Positions 1 to 10,017 of a DNA stretch of 58,498 bases are shown here, piece by piece. The notes beneath the pieces are model-generated. The model saw only the letters and a program-made list of their open reading frames with translations, was not told the DNA's origin and did not search any database. This DNA is from Fidelibacterota bacterium (lineage in GTDB: Bacteria; Fidelibacterota; UBA8477; JABMPR01), in contig JAIPJF010000022.1 of NCBI GenBank assembly GCA_021734325.1, forward strand, positions 1 through 58,498, given 5' to 3'. The position numbers and the translations under genes are program-made. Each line of letters begins with the position of its first letter. The stretch's first letter is position 1.

Positions 1-338
<338 letters not shown>

Positions 339-716
339 AGTTTGTTTATGACTCTATTTCATTTTACTTATTTACTCATTGTAATTGTCGGTATCGTCAA
401 ATGAGATACCTCATATTGACCTAGACCGTGCATACCCAATTTTCAAAAATCAAGGAGAAGTATTTCAGCATTCTCCGCTTTCCATATCCGAAAGCTCGCC
501 AATATACTTTTGTACCTATGCCTCAGCAACATCAAAAATTATATATTTTGCAAATAATTCCAGGTGCGTTTCGGCCTTGTATAGGTCTCTCCTGTCATAA
601 AGCGGCGCGATAATAATCTGCTAACTTACTCTCTCCAACAACTATTTGCATTTTATTATTAAAAACCCATATTTTCATTCTTGTAGAGAGTAATTCATGC
701 GAAAGGCAATTTAGAA
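339..716 (-). promoter_or_regulatory. rRNA leader/promoter region, no gene seen
   Basis: AT-rich stretch between the 16S start and the terminator of the subtilase gene. It must hold the rRNA promoter and leader. A perfect TATAAT lies on the minus strand at 538-543, but I found no convincing -35 at the right distance, so the promoter position is not settled. Short open frames here (for example 385-600 plus) have no recognisable protein and no ribosome-binding site, and I do not call them. Confidence 0.4.
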
Positions 717-751
717 ACAGCCAGAGAATCTGCTCAAAACTCTCTGGCTGT
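717..751 (-). terminator. Hairpin terminator after the subtilase gene
   Basis: Perfect 11-bp inverted repeat (717-727 with 741-751, 13-nt loop) about 30 bases past the stop of the subtilase gene. On the minus strand it is followed by TTTC and then AT-rich sequence, a weak U tract. It probably keeps transcription from running into the rRNA operon. Confidence 0.65.
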
Positions 752-780
752 CTATTGACGTATGATTATGCGGGATTGCG

Positions 781-3700
781 CTATTTTAACAGGATCATCT
801 TCCTAATCATGTTTCCGGCCGGGGTCGATAAACGATAAAGATACAGGCCAGCACTTGCAGCCTTTCCATTAATATTTCCCGTCCAGGTAACCGTGTAGTC
901 AGAAGCATTTAAATATTCTGAGACCAAAGTCTCAACCACCCGTCCCCGTATATCCATAATTTCAAGCTTTACGTAGGCAGCTTCAGGGATCTCAAAATCA
1001 ATTTTCGTCGAGGGATTGAAGGGATTTGGATAATTGTCACTCAATTTGTACGCTGTTGGAAGCGTTTTCCCCTGAGCAATCCCCACGGGAGTATAATAAA
1101 ATGCTCCCGTACGATGCAGATTACCCCTATGAGTTGGCCAATATCTTGTGATTTCACCAACTCCCGGCAAGTCCAATACAGCCAGATCCTTCGTCGTACC
1201 AGCAATGATCTCAACATCTCCATCCCCATCAAAATCTGCCAGTGATACGGACCCATGGACCTTACCAGATAACCTGGCCGGGAACCCAATAATATTGCTC
1301 CCATCCAAATGCAGCCCATAGAGATTGTAATCGGTGGAACCAAAAAATATTTCAGCTATTCCATCCCCATCGACATCGGCGATTGCGGGGGTACTATAGA
1401 TTGAACCACCCGTTGATATTGGCCAGCCCGCAAGGAGAGTTCCTGTATGATCCAAAGCATAAATATCCCGGGTAACTCCGACGAATATTATCTCCAGATC
1501 TCCATCATTATCAATATCACTCACAGCGGGGTCCGTCTGAACATCTTGTCCCCCACTGCTATAATTCCAGAGCTCGCTCCCTGATGAATTATAAACATGC
1601 AGGTAATTATCGTTGCCTCCAAAAAGGATCTCCAAGGACCCATCTGCACTATCATCTAAATTTGTCAGGACCACCGAGGATTTCACACGGTCACTCAGCG
1701 TCACTGGAAAACCAGACACCTCAGTTCCATCAAGATTCATGACATGTAAATTTTTATCCGATCCTGCTAGAACGATATTGGGTGATCCATCTGAATTTAC
1801 ATCACCGACGGCAACACTTACCGTTGTACTTGACCCAAAATTTTGAGGGAAATAAGTATTGAAAGCCGTCCCATCATGATGCAATAATTCCAGATCACCT
1901 GTATAGGTCATGGTGATAATTTCCAGATCCCCATCTTTATCAAGATCATATAACGTAGAAGTCGCCCAAATGTAACCCAGAGCAGTATATATTGACTCAT
2001 AACTGCCATCGTGCTGTACAACGTATAGGTTATAATCACGTGATCCAATTACGACTTCAAGATCACCGTCATTATCAATATCCCCAACAGCAGGACTTGC
2101 ATCCAGCACACTGTTTAAGTATACCGGGAATCCGCTTAATTCAATTCCGTCCGGTCCAATCGCATGAAGGAGGCTATCGTAGGCAGCATATACGATCTCA
2201 TTATGACCATCCCCGTCCAGATCAACAACGGCTGTTCCACTTTTAATCATTTCGCTCAGCACAGGAAAATTTTCCTGCCACATGCTGACCTCAATTTGAA
2301 AATCAAGGATGATGGAATAGGGGTGATCAGAGGACTGGTTTGCCGTTACTTCAAGACTCATATCAATGATCCCGGAAGGGACATCACTGGGAACCGATAT
2401 TTTGAAACGATCCAGGATATTAACAGCTAAACTTCCGTCATTGATACTGGTATAGTGTCCTGTACTGTCAATGATATCTATATTAGGTGAAGTTGTTCTC
2501 AGAATTGCGTCAACATCTGATGCTGCCACCCAGCCTTGACTGTTAAACAGGTTTATCCGCATATAAGCTTCTTCCCCTGCGGATAATTGCCCATTCCCAT
2601 CGTCATTCAAGATTTCCAGGCTGTAGGAATCATAGCTTATTCTTGGATATATATATTGAGCAAGTGCATTATATATATTTAATCGTCCCGTTCCAAGCTG
2701 ATCGGCATAAGTCGGATTTAACTGATCGATGGGATCTGTGGATCCCAGAATGCTCTCGATAAGCCACTCGTTTGATTCAGCAGGATGAGCCGATTTTAAC
2801 AAACCAAACGCTGAGGCAACAATGGGTGAAGCCATGGATGTACCATCCCAGGCCGCGTAAGATCCCCATGCGGGAAATATTGTACTATAAATCCCTTCTC
2901 CTGGAGCACTCAGGTCAACACCAAAGAATTTTGGATCGCCCTCCCCACTTCCATAATTTGCCCAGCTAAATATGTCGTATGGGGAGACTGCAGTCACAGA
3001 AATCACATTGTCATATCCTGATGGATAGCGTGGATCTCCATTTGGCAATCCCAAATCATCCCCATTGCCGGCGGAACCAACGATCAGTGCGCCGTAATTG
3101 TAAAAAATATTATTAATTATCGCTTGATTTGTCTCGCTCCATGAAGAGCTGCCCCACGATACGTTAATGATATCAGCACCTGCTTTGGCTGCATAAAGCA
3201 TTCCTGCATATCCACCTGATATATAGCCATTGGGGTCCTCATCATAGAGACACTTCACTGACATAAAGGACCCGTTATAGATCGTACTTGCGATACCTGT
3301 GCCATTATCGGTGGTCGCACATAAAAGACCTGCGACGTGGGTACCGTGCTGCAAAGGGCTAAGATCTGCTATGCCTCCCAGGGCTGCCATGGGATCATTA
3401 TCAGCGTCACTTCCACTTGTCGTGCCTGATATATCCCAGCCGAACAGATCATCAACATATGATGATGGCGTTTCATCCCAGTCATCGCCATCAATTCCAT
3501 CCATAAAGGGTGAACCGGGAGCAAGTGCATCCTGCAGATTAATACTACCATCTGCATTCAGGTCAGTCAAATAAGCCACGATCTCGGTGGGTGTAACAGT
3601 ACCACTGGCATCCGTATCAACAGCATTGAATATGGATTCAGGTACCTCCGCCTGATTCACCCAGGCCCGCTCCCATAAATCAGGATGTGTATATTCCACA

Positions 3701-4233
3701 CCAGAATCTACACTGGCCAGGACGATATTTGTATTCCCCGGGAAATCCCCTGAGGCAATATCCCAGAGATCCCAGGTCTCAGGTGCCTGGATCTTATCCA
3801 GAAACCATTGATTTGGATAACGGGCATCATTGGGTGTATAATCGAGATAATCAATCCCTTCATACTCACTATACAGGACATTGGGATCTTTATTAAACTC
3901 ATCAATCAGTTGATCAACAGACTGACTGCCCGCCTCTATCCGCAGTCGGTACACTTTTGACAGGTCGATGCCATCACTGAAATCGTCAGATGTGGCAGAA
4001 GGTAAATATTTCTCCATTTTCAGAATATCATGGTGATCAAGGAGTTGATCGAAACTTGGCATGCCTGTGACAGGTTTGCCTAATTTCATGTTGGACTTAT
4101 CCAAACTAACATCTTGATTTAGATAGATCAGAAAACGATCCTCAAAATACTTTGTTCTCTCAGGTGGGAGCGCGTAAACCAAAGTTCCCAATAATAGTAG
4201 ACTGATTTGTATCTGTATTTTTCTCTTAATCAT
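781..4233 (-). CDS. Secreted subtilisin-like S8 protease with EF-hand insertion, FG-GAP repeats and T9SS sorting domain
   Basis: 1150-residue exported serine protease. A signal peptide covers about residues 1-21, followed by an inhibitor-like propeptide to about 130 and an S8 catalytic domain at about 135-540. The triad is visible: Asp176 in SVDSG, His296 in HGTHVAG, Ser466 in GTSMASP, with oxyanion Asn390 in SAGNG. Two canonical 12-residue calcium loops (206-217 and 224-235) are inserted between the catalytic Asp and His. About eight FG-GAP/VCBS-type repeats of the D-D-GD-EI form follow at about 660-1040, predicting a beta-propeller-like region. The C-terminal 85 residues are a T9SS type A sorting domain with NYPNPFNPSTKI. 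Inferred role: surface-attached or released protease for external protein. Its substrate is unknown. Confidence 0.93.
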   Translation of the reverse strand: MIKRKIQIQISLLLLGTLVYALPPERTKYFEDRFLIYLNQDVSLDKSNMKLGKPVTGMPSFDQLLDHHDILKMEKYLPSATSDDFSDGIDLSKVYRLRIEAGSQSVDQLIDEFNKDPNVLYSEYEGIDYLDYTPNDARYPNQWFLDKIQAPETWDLWDIASGDFPGNTNIVLASVDSGVEYTHPDLWERAWVNQAEVPESIFNAVDTDASGTVTPTEIVAYLTDLNADGSINLQDALAPGSPFMDGIDGDDWDETPSSYVDDLFGWDISGTTSGSDADNDPMAALGGIADLSPLQHGTHVAGLLCATTDNGTGIASTIYNGSFMSVKCLYDEDPNGYISGGYAGMLYAAKAGADIINVSWGSSSWSETNQAIINNIFYNYGALIVGSAGNGDDLGLPNGDPRYPSGYDNVISVTAVSPYDIFSWANYGSGEGDPKFFGVDLSAPGEGIYSTIFPAWGSYAAWDGTSMASPIVASAFGLLKSAHPAESNEWLIESILGSTDPIDQLNPTYADQLGTGRLNIYNALAQYIYPRISYDSYSLEILNDDGNGQLSAGEEAYMRINLFNSQGWVAASDVDAILRTTSPNIDIIDSTGHYTSINDGSLAVNILDRFKISVPSDVPSGIIDMSLEVTANQSSDHPYSIILDFQIEVSMWQENFPVLSEMIKSGTAVVDLDGDGHNEIVYAAYDSLLHAIGPDGIELSGFPVYLNSVLDASPAVGDIDNDGDLEVVIGSRDYNLYVVQHDGSYESIYTALGYIWATSTLYDLDKDGDLEIITMTYTGDLELLHHDGTAFNTYFPQNFGSSTTVSVAVGDVNSDGSPNIVLAGSDKNLHVMNLDGTEVSGFPVTLSDRVKSSVVLTNLDDSADGSLEILFGGNDNYLHVYNSSGSELWNYSSGGQDVQTDPAVSDIDNDGDLEIIFVGVTRDIYALDHTGTLLAGWPISTGGSIYSTPAIADVDGDGIAEIFFGSTDYNLYGLHLDGSNIIGFPARLSGKVHGSVSLADFDGDGDVEIIAGTTKDLAVLDLPGVGEITRYWPTHRGNLHRTGAFYYTPVGIAQGKTLPTAYKLSDNYPNPFNPSTKIDFEIPEAAYVKLEIMDIRGRVVETLVSEYLNASDYTVTWTGNINGKAASAGLYLYRLSTPAGNMIRKMILLK

Positions 4234-4318
4234 AATTCTTCTTTCCCTGTATAATAAAAAACCGTGCTCCCATTCAGATTGATCTTCAGCACACTTCGAA
4301 TGTGATTGTCCATTTTAA

Positions 4319-7159
4319 CTATTTTAGCAAAATCATTTTCTGACTCAAGCGGACATTATTTGAGGTGAGCGTATAAATATATAGGCCAGAACTCAATTGT
4401 GACCCATCCATGTGGAGACTGTACGATCCTGCATAGTGGAAGCTCTTTACCAATTGTTCGACTTTTCGTCCATTGATGTCATATAAAGCCACCTCTACCA
4501 ATCCCGATTCGGGAATCGAGTATCTGATCTCAGTTTCCGGATTAAAAGGATTAGGGTAGTTTTGTTCGAGACGATAGGTGTTCGGTAAAAGTGCATTTGC
4601 CACCTCTTCAATACTGGTGATTGCATATTGACGGTCAATGGATGCTCTAAACATGATATTGTATCCCAAACCGATGCTGGAAAAATTATCCCACATCAAT
4701 CCACTGCCATCATCAATCCCATAGAATGAATTGCCCTGATAGGAGTCTGTATCCATTCCAATGGCAGGAGTGGAATTCGATTCCTCAATTCCAAAATAAA
4801 ATGATCCGTCTTCAACCCATATGGAATCATCAGTCAAATCCCAGGTATTCCATCCTGGCGCAAGACCGGTCCAGTCAAACCTGAAGAGCTCTGTGGCTGG
4901 CAAACCAGCGGTCCCATCATCGTCCCAGATGATCGCAGAAACACTTCCGGCGTCAATATCTGAGCTATAGATGCTCACACGTTTCACAAGTGACGGGAAC
5001 CCTGTCGGCGTGAATTTTACGGCCTGATACCCTCCCGCACCTATATTAAAAGCTGATTCACTTGTTCCATCATCATGGGCGATTGTATATACGGTTGGAG
5101 ATTCAGGAAAGGCGTATACTTCCTCTGAAAGCTCACTTTCCTCACCTTGATACACAGATGATATGGCATAATAGTACTCAAATCCGCTGGTTACCATAGA
5201 ATCGATATAGGATGGAGAGGTCAGGGGATTTGTATTCAATGGAGCGCCATACTCCTCGGTTGACAGTCTTCGGTAAACGTTGTATGTAAATCCTCCATCA
5301 GAGATGGTGGTTCCCTCGGCAAAAAGGGCATAATTTCCATCCAGCCCGCCTGTCAGCTTGACCATGGCTCCGTCCGGGTGCCAGCCAAAAGCTTCCCCTG
5401 CTGATGCGCTATTTCCATCGATGGCTACATAAGGTGCACTAATATCTGTGTAGGTCCACCCCACATAAAAACTTCCTGATACCAGAATATTCTCTGAACT
5501 TAAATCATACTCCTGCAAAGCATCCATTGCCTGGGGCGTCACAGCCGAACTCTGGAATATGATCACATTATTGGCATCCCATACGGTAATCTTGATTGGT
5601 AAAATTGAGCCTGGACTTGTTAGATTGCCACTGCTCAACACATAGGAAAATTTTGTAAGTTTCGTCTGAAAAAAGGTCTCATAGCGCGCGGCCCAGCCAG
5701 ATCCTACGATCTCACCAGATGTCCAGGGAACAGAATTGGGGATAAAGGAATCATATTCCCCATCACCGTAATTAAAATCTACTGTTTGAGCCTGATTCAG
5801 ATCACTCCAATTCAAACCTACCCTTCCATCTGAGGATTGTGCCATGATATCAACCGGTGCCGGTATTGTCAGATTCACCTGTTTGTACACACTGACATCA
5901 TCTATGTGCAAGCCTGTCCCATCACCACCGTCGGTGTTGTCATCAACCCTACTCCTCCACATCAGCTGGATATCTTTTCCTGCAAAACTAGTTAAATCGA
6001 GACTACCATTAAACTGCATCCCCTCCTGATAGATTTCCCAGGAAGTTGAGCCTGGTCTTGGGCTTGATGGATCATTATAATCATAAAATAGATCTGTCCA
6101 GAGTCTCCCATTGGCATGCATGCCATCGTCTGTAGATGCATCGTTGAAAAAGAGGGTGTCTGTGCTGGTTGATACTAAAATATTATCGACAAAGAAACCT
6201 GTTAGGGCTGCAGCATCTGGAGTGGAGTAGCCCCCATCTGAACCGAAAGCCAGGCGAATGATAACACTTTGATTTGCATATGCTGAGAGATCGAAGGTAG
6301 CTGAAGTCCAACCTCCACTACTTCCACCCCACCCCGGAACATCGCAGCCGTCATTATTGTATGACCACCCAAATCCGCTACTTACCTCATAAGCTGGTGT
6401 CCCCACCAATGTCGTCCATGAACTTCCCCCATCTGTTGAAATGCGCACATTGGCAACATCCCAACCATCAATAGCACATCCATCGATATTATCTGAGGCT
6501 GGACTTTCCAGCGCGTATTTTAGATTGAAGTCAAGATTTGCAGAAGCAGCAGGAAGCGTAATCGGATCAGTATCAAGGAATTGGAGCCATCCATCATCGT
6601 AGCCCTGAAGTTCATCCAGACCACACCACCAGGACATCCCACCATCGTAGGCGTTGAATCCACTTCTATGCCAGGGAATAAGATCCGTATCCGCCACTTT
6701 TACGAAATAGTAGTCCTCGAGGATACCTTCAATATCATTATCACCATCACTGTCAGGTAAATCACACAGGAGGGCAAATTCAAAGGCCAATTGTTCAATA
6801 TCATTCACCGCGGGCAAGGAGATGACAGGACTGATCAAATTAGAATATGTTGCACCGGCAGGGTTATCATCGGCAACAAAACTATGGGTTGGACTGTACG
6901 AATTCGCTGTTGTTAACGTCCACTGCCCATTATATGTCCATCCACTCACATCCCCTTCAAAGTCATCAAAAAAGATGCTCACAGAATCACCAATACTGGA
7001 AATCTCATTGATTATACCCCTTGAACTTGTCTCAATTAATGAGCTACTCACGATTTCCGCGTCTCGTATGGATGGATATTGATTTTTCGAGTTAGGTGCA
7101 CGTACCCCTGCATTTAAAATGGATAATGTTATTATTGCTGTGATGATTACACGTCTCAT
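4319..7159 (-). CDS. Large secreted protein with T9SS sorting domain, function unknown
   Basis: About 946 residues. A longer frame reaches 7219, but AGGAG followed by six bases precedes the ATG at 7159 (an adjacent ATG lies at 7162), and this start gives a clean signal peptide (MRRVIITAIITLSILNAG). Near residue 60 is a FFDDFEGDVSGW segment, typical of jelly-roll domains that follow secreted peptidases and immune-inhibitor-A-like proteins. A second jelly-roll-like stretch, a fibronectin-like segment and a possible third beta domain follow. The end is a T9SS type A sorting domain (NYPNPFNPETEI). No catalytic motif is visible, so it may be an adhesin or binding protein. It lies 85 bases upstream of the subtilase on the same strand. 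Confidence 0.85.
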   Translation of the reverse strand: MRRVIITAIITLSILNAGVRAPNSKNQYPSIRDAEIVSSSLIETSSRGIINEISSIGDSVSIFFDDFEGDVSGWTYNGQWTLTTANSYSPTHSFVADDNPAGATYSNLISPVISLPAVNDIEQLAFEFALLCDLPDSDGDNDIEGILEDYYFVKVADTDLIPWHRSGFNAYDGGMSWWCGLDELQGYDDGWLQFLDTDPITLPAASANLDFNLKYALESPASDNIDGCAIDGWDVANVRISTDGGSSWTTLVGTPAYEVSSGFGWSYNNDGCDVPGWGGSSGGWTSATFDLSAYANQSVIIRLAFGSDGGYSTPDAAALTGFFVDNILVSTSTDTLFFNDASTDDGMHANGRLWTDLFYDYNDPSSPRPGSTSWEIYQEGMQFNGSLDLTSFAGKDIQLMWRSRVDDNTDGGDGTGLHIDDVSVYKQVNLTIPAPVDIMAQSSDGRVGLNWSDLNQAQTVDFNYGDGEYDSFIPNSVPWTSGEIVGSGWAARYETFFQTKLTKFSYVLSSGNLTSPGSILPIKITVWDANNVIIFQSSAVTPQAMDALQEYDLSSENILVSGSFYVGWTYTDISAPYVAIDGNSASAGEAFGWHPDGAMVKLTGGLDGNYALFAEGTTISDGGFTYNVYRRLSTEEYGAPLNTNPLTSPSYIDSMVTSGFEYYYAISSVYQGEESELSEEVYAFPESPTVYTIAHDDGTSESAFNIGAGGYQAVKFTPTGFPSLVKRVSIYSSDIDAGSVSAIIWDDDGTAGLPATELFRFDWTGLAPGWNTWDLTDDSIWVEDGSFYFGIEESNSTPAIGMDTDSYQGNSFYGIDDGSGLMWDNFSSIGLGYNIMFRASIDRQYAITSIEEVANALLPNTYRLEQNYPNPFNPETEIRYSIPESGLVEVALYDINGRKVEQLVKSFHYAGSYSLHMDGSQLSSGLYIYTLTSNNVRLSQKMILLK

Positions 7160-7328
7160 CATTGTCTCCTTAGTTATTCCTACCAATAATAATTCTTGAG
7201 CACATAAAAACCTATGCAATAGACACTAAACGATGAATGATGAATAATTGATTATGTAAATAGTGATCTATCGCAATCCTTCTGATATCTATTGAGTAAC
7301 AACGCGTCCAGATTTAGTTAAATCCTGA

Positions 7329-7865
7329 TTAACCAAAAACGACGCGAGTAACAACAACTGCTGATATGATGCCTGCAAGGTCCGCGATAAGTGCAGCAGG
7401 AAGTGCATGACGGGTCTTCTTGACGCCAACAGAGCCGAAGTAAACGGCCAAAATGTAGAATGTGGTCTCAGTCGAGCCTTCCATGACTGCTGCAATGCGG
7501 GCAGGGATTGAATCAACTCCATAGGTATTGATCAATTCAGAGGCAACACCAAGGGCCCCACTGCCGCTCAGAGGGCGCATAAGGGCCATAGGAATCACTT
7601 CCCCAGGCATTCCAAACCATGATGTGACAGGCGCCAAAAGGCTTGTTAGGAGATCCAAGGCACCAGATGAGCGAAAAGCTCCTATGGCGACCAGAATAGC
7701 TACCAAAAAGGGAATAATGCGTACTGCGACTTCAAAACCTTCTTTTGCACCTTCTGTGAATACTTCATAGACTTTAACTTTTTTCTTCCATCCGTGGAGG
7801 ACAATCGCCAAGACAAGAACAGGAATCGCTACTGCTGATACTGTATTAATTATACCCTGAAACAT
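7329..7865 (-). CDS. spmB: Spore maturation protein B-like membrane protein
   Basis: 178-residue polytopic membrane protein of the SpmB family (nucleoside-recognition or Gate domain). Typical segments are GAKEGFEVAVRIIPFLVA, the GSGALGVASE stretch and GSTETTFYILAVYFGSVGV near the end. It follows spmA with one base between the genes, so the two are surely co-transcribed. In Bacillus the pair affects spore-core dehydration, but it is widespread in non-spore-formers, where its transported substrate is not established. Nothing else here suggests sporulation. Confidence 0.9.
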   Translation of the reverse strand: MFQGIINTVSAVAIPVLVLAIVLHGWKKKVKVYEVFTEGAKEGFEVAVRIIPFLVAILVAIGAFRSSGALDLLTSLLAPVTSWFGMPGEVIPMALMRPLSGSGALGVASELINTYGVDSIPARIAAVMEGSTETTFYILAVYFGSVGVKKTRHALPAALIADLAGIISAVVVTRVVFG

Positions 7866-7866
7866 C

Positions 7867-8553
7867 TTATTTCTCCTCCCGCTCTCCTGCCAGAGGCAGC
7901 TCTTCTGGAATAACCAATTGATACTTGGGAAGTTTCTGTAATATCTTGATCATGATGATTGCAACCGTCGTTGAAATTCCTGTTGCGACGATAACCGGGC
8001 CGATAATCTCTGCAGGATTTGAAGCATTTGCCGCTGCTCGAATTCCAATCATCGTTGCCGGGATCAAGGTTACAGAAGATGTATTTAAGGCCATGAATGT
8101 GGCCATGGCGTTTGACGCAGTATCTTTCACCTTATTTAATTTCTGAAGTTCCTGCATGGCCTTCAATCCGAGAGGTGTAGCCGCATTCCCAAGTCCAAGC
8201 ATATTGGCAGCAATATTCATCACCATAGCACCCATGGCTGGATGTTCAGGCGGAACATCTGGAAAAAGTCTAACCATGACAGGGCGTACGGCTCGGGCAA
8301 ATATTTTTACCAAACCTGATTCTTCTGCAATTCGCATGAGGCCAAGCCAGAGAGCCATTATCCCGATCAAACCCATTGCAAGATTTACTGAGGCTTTGGC
8401 AGAGTCAAAAAGACCTCGGGTCAATTCAGTAAGTGGAGCATAGCTGGGATTCATCACCAGTCCCTGTGCGCTCGAATAATCAATACCCAAACACTGAAAT
8501 CCTGCCACCAAGATTCCTCCACCCAGTAATACTATCCAGATAATATTTATCAT
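7867..8553 (-). CDS. spmA: Spore maturation protein A-like membrane protein
   Basis: 228-residue SpmA-family membrane protein, also with a Gate-type nucleoside-recognition domain. Recognisable parts are the N-terminal hydrophobic segment, MNIAANMLGLGNAATPLGLK near the middle, and the NTSSVTLIPATMIGIRAAA stretch. It sits between a 46-residue membrane ORF one base upstream and spmB one base downstream, so all three probably form one transcript. The family acts as a heteromeric SpmA/SpmB membrane complex. Substrate unknown. Confidence 0.9.
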   Translation of the reverse strand: MINIIWIVLLGGGILVAGFQCLGIDYSSAQGLVMNPSYAPLTELTRGLFDSAKASVNLAMGLIGIMALWLGLMRIAEESGLVKIFARAVRPVMVRLFPDVPPEHPAMGAMVMNIAANMLGLGNAATPLGLKAMQELQKLNKVKDTASNAMATFMALNTSSVTLIPATMIGIRAAANASNPAEIIGPVIVATGISTTVAIIMIKILQKLPKYQLVIPEELPLAGEREEK

Positions 8554-8554
8554 G

Positions 8555-8695
8555 TCATCTACCCTTCTGTGATTTTGAATTCCTGTCTTCCAGCGATGCT
8601 ATTCTTCTGGCAATAATTTTCCGTCTGTAAAGGCGAATCAAAATGGCAAAGAAAAAAATACCAATGACATACCCGATTGCGGCTGCTAGCGACAT
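8555..8695 (-). CDS. Small membrane protein upstream of spmA (46 residues)
   Basis: Read directly from the minus strand: ATG at 8693-8695, stop TGA at 8555-8557, one base before the spmA start. The product begins MSLAAAIGYVIGIFFFAIL, a single transmembrane helix, followed by a strongly basic tail (IRLYRRKIIARRIA) that should sit in the cytoplasm. A GGATG-like ribosome-binding sequence lies just upstream. The tight spacing and typical helix-plus-basic-tail pattern support a real gene. I do not recognise a family. It may be an accessory subunit of the SpmAB complex. Confidence 0.6.
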   Translation of the reverse strand: MSLAAAIGYVIGIFFFAILIRLYRRKIIARRIASLEDRNSKSQKGR

Positions 8696-8871
8696 GATTC
8701 ATCCATAATTATCTTATAAACTAATTGATTCAGAACTGAATAAAATGTGTTAATGGAATTTCGGACAATAATACCCCTTTGGGGGAGATTTTTACGGCCC
8801 CTCTGCTGATACTCATTGGGAGTTGTTGAGTAGCACAATACACTAAAATATTTTTTAACAGGAAAGCTTAC

Positions 8872-10017
8872 TTATCTATCGGCAAGAAATTCCGCTGACC
8901 AAATTCCGGATTGAGTCCCAATATAGAGATTACCATCTCCAGATAGGCTCATAAACTCAATCCTGTCCCCGCCTGGTCCAAGCAGAGCACCGGCAGCATT
9001 GATGATCCGGTATTCGTGTAATCCATATAGTGAATCAGTCAATTCGCAACTCCAGATAGTTGTGTGTGCTGTATCTACAGTCCAATAATCTGACTCAGAG
9101 TCATTAAAACTATGTATGTTCGCTTGATTGCCAGCCAGGGGTTTCGACTCCAGAAGCGAGCCTGAGATGTCCTTCCGCTGAAGAAATTTTTGTTTCAGCA
9201 GATTCGTGTGCAGATTCCAAAAGCCTGATTGATCAGCAGTATTCGTTAGTTTCTCACCTGAGAAAGCTTGATCACTGGCATTTATCCGTTTGTTGTCTAA
9301 ATCGAAGGTGGATAGAAAATAGGATGGGCCACTGACAGATTTTACCCCATTTACTTCAATGGTATCAATCTGACGTCGGATACTTGCGTATTCATTATTC
9401 CCCATATTTGCCAACCCGCTATGGATCCAAAGACTATTAGGTTCTGGAACAATGGGGAGTTCCACATCAGTAATTAGATATTCAGATCCACCATAATACG
9501 TTAAAGCCAAAGGTGATCCGGAGTATTCAGTCAAACCGCGCAGGCTCTCACCCTGGCGAAATGCGAGTTCCTGATTAACTAGGTGTATTACCCGAGGAAT
9601 TTCAACATCATACTCTCTATCAGCAAAGTTGATGATGCCAACATCCTTGCTGAAGAGTTTAATGCCTTCCATTACGGCGCTTAGATTATACCTCCCCCGA
9701 TATAGCTCCGGGAAGCTATAATTGCCTGCTGCATCTGAAGTGGTTGTCATCGGTTCCAGGTAGTCACCCTGATAGACTTCGACCTGGACTAAATTTACTA
9801 CAACATCTGCAACACTTTGAGTTTCATTTAGGTATTTGATTTGACCATAGAGTGTATAACGAGGCATTTCCGGACCGATGATATCGATATCCTGTTTTTC
9901 CCAGCAACTCATAATGGATAAAAGCATGACAATCAAAAGAAAGCCTCTGCGGGAATGCACCGGTCTGGGGAGCTTCTTTTTACTCAATCTAATTTTCATT
10001 GAACTGATTGTGATCAT
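8872..10017 (-). CDS. Lipoprotein with carboxypeptidase-regulatory-like domain
   Basis: 381 residues. A basic N-terminus and hydrophobic stretch end in a lipobox (LLSIMSC, Cys38), so the mature protein is lipid-anchored. Residues about 55-140 form a carboxypeptidase-regulatory-like beta sandwich (TTTSDAAGNYSFPELYRGRY). The rest is not recognised. The start overlaps the stop of the TonB-receptor gene by four bases (ATGA), so translation is coupled. The arrangement fits a surface lipoprotein partner of the receptor, by analogy with SusC/SusD-like pairs, although this protein shows no SusD fold that I can recognise. Confidence 0.8.
   Translation of the reverse strand: MITISSMKIRLSKKKLPRPVHSRRGFLLIVMLLSIMSCWEKQDIDIIGPEMPRYTLYGQIKYLNETQSVADVVVNLVQVEVYQGDYLEPMTTTSDAAGNYSFPELYRGRYNLSAVMEGIKLFSKDVGIINFADREYDVEIPRVIHLVNQELAFRQGESLRGLTEYSGSPLALTYYGGSEYLITDVELPIVPEPNSLWIHSGLANMGNNEYASIRRQIDTIEVNGVKSVSGPSYFLSTFDLDNKRINASDQAFSGEKLTNTADQSGFWNLHTNLLKQKFLQRKDISGSLLESKPLAGNQANIHSFNDSESDYWTVDTAHTTIWSCELTDSLYGLHEYRIINAAGALLGPGGDRIEFMSLSGDGNLYIGTQSGIWSAEFLADR

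Noticed and set aside
385..600. 71-residue open frame beside the 16S gene
   Set aside because: Lies in the rRNA leader/promoter region, lacks a ribosome-binding site, and has no recognisable protein features.
7329..8695. Sporulation locus
   Set aside because: spmA and spmB are common in non-sporulating bacteria and no other sporulation gene is present.
8760..8790. Hairpin downstream of the lipoprotein gene
   Set aside because: CCCC-AAA-GGGG is only four pairs and is too weak to call a terminator.
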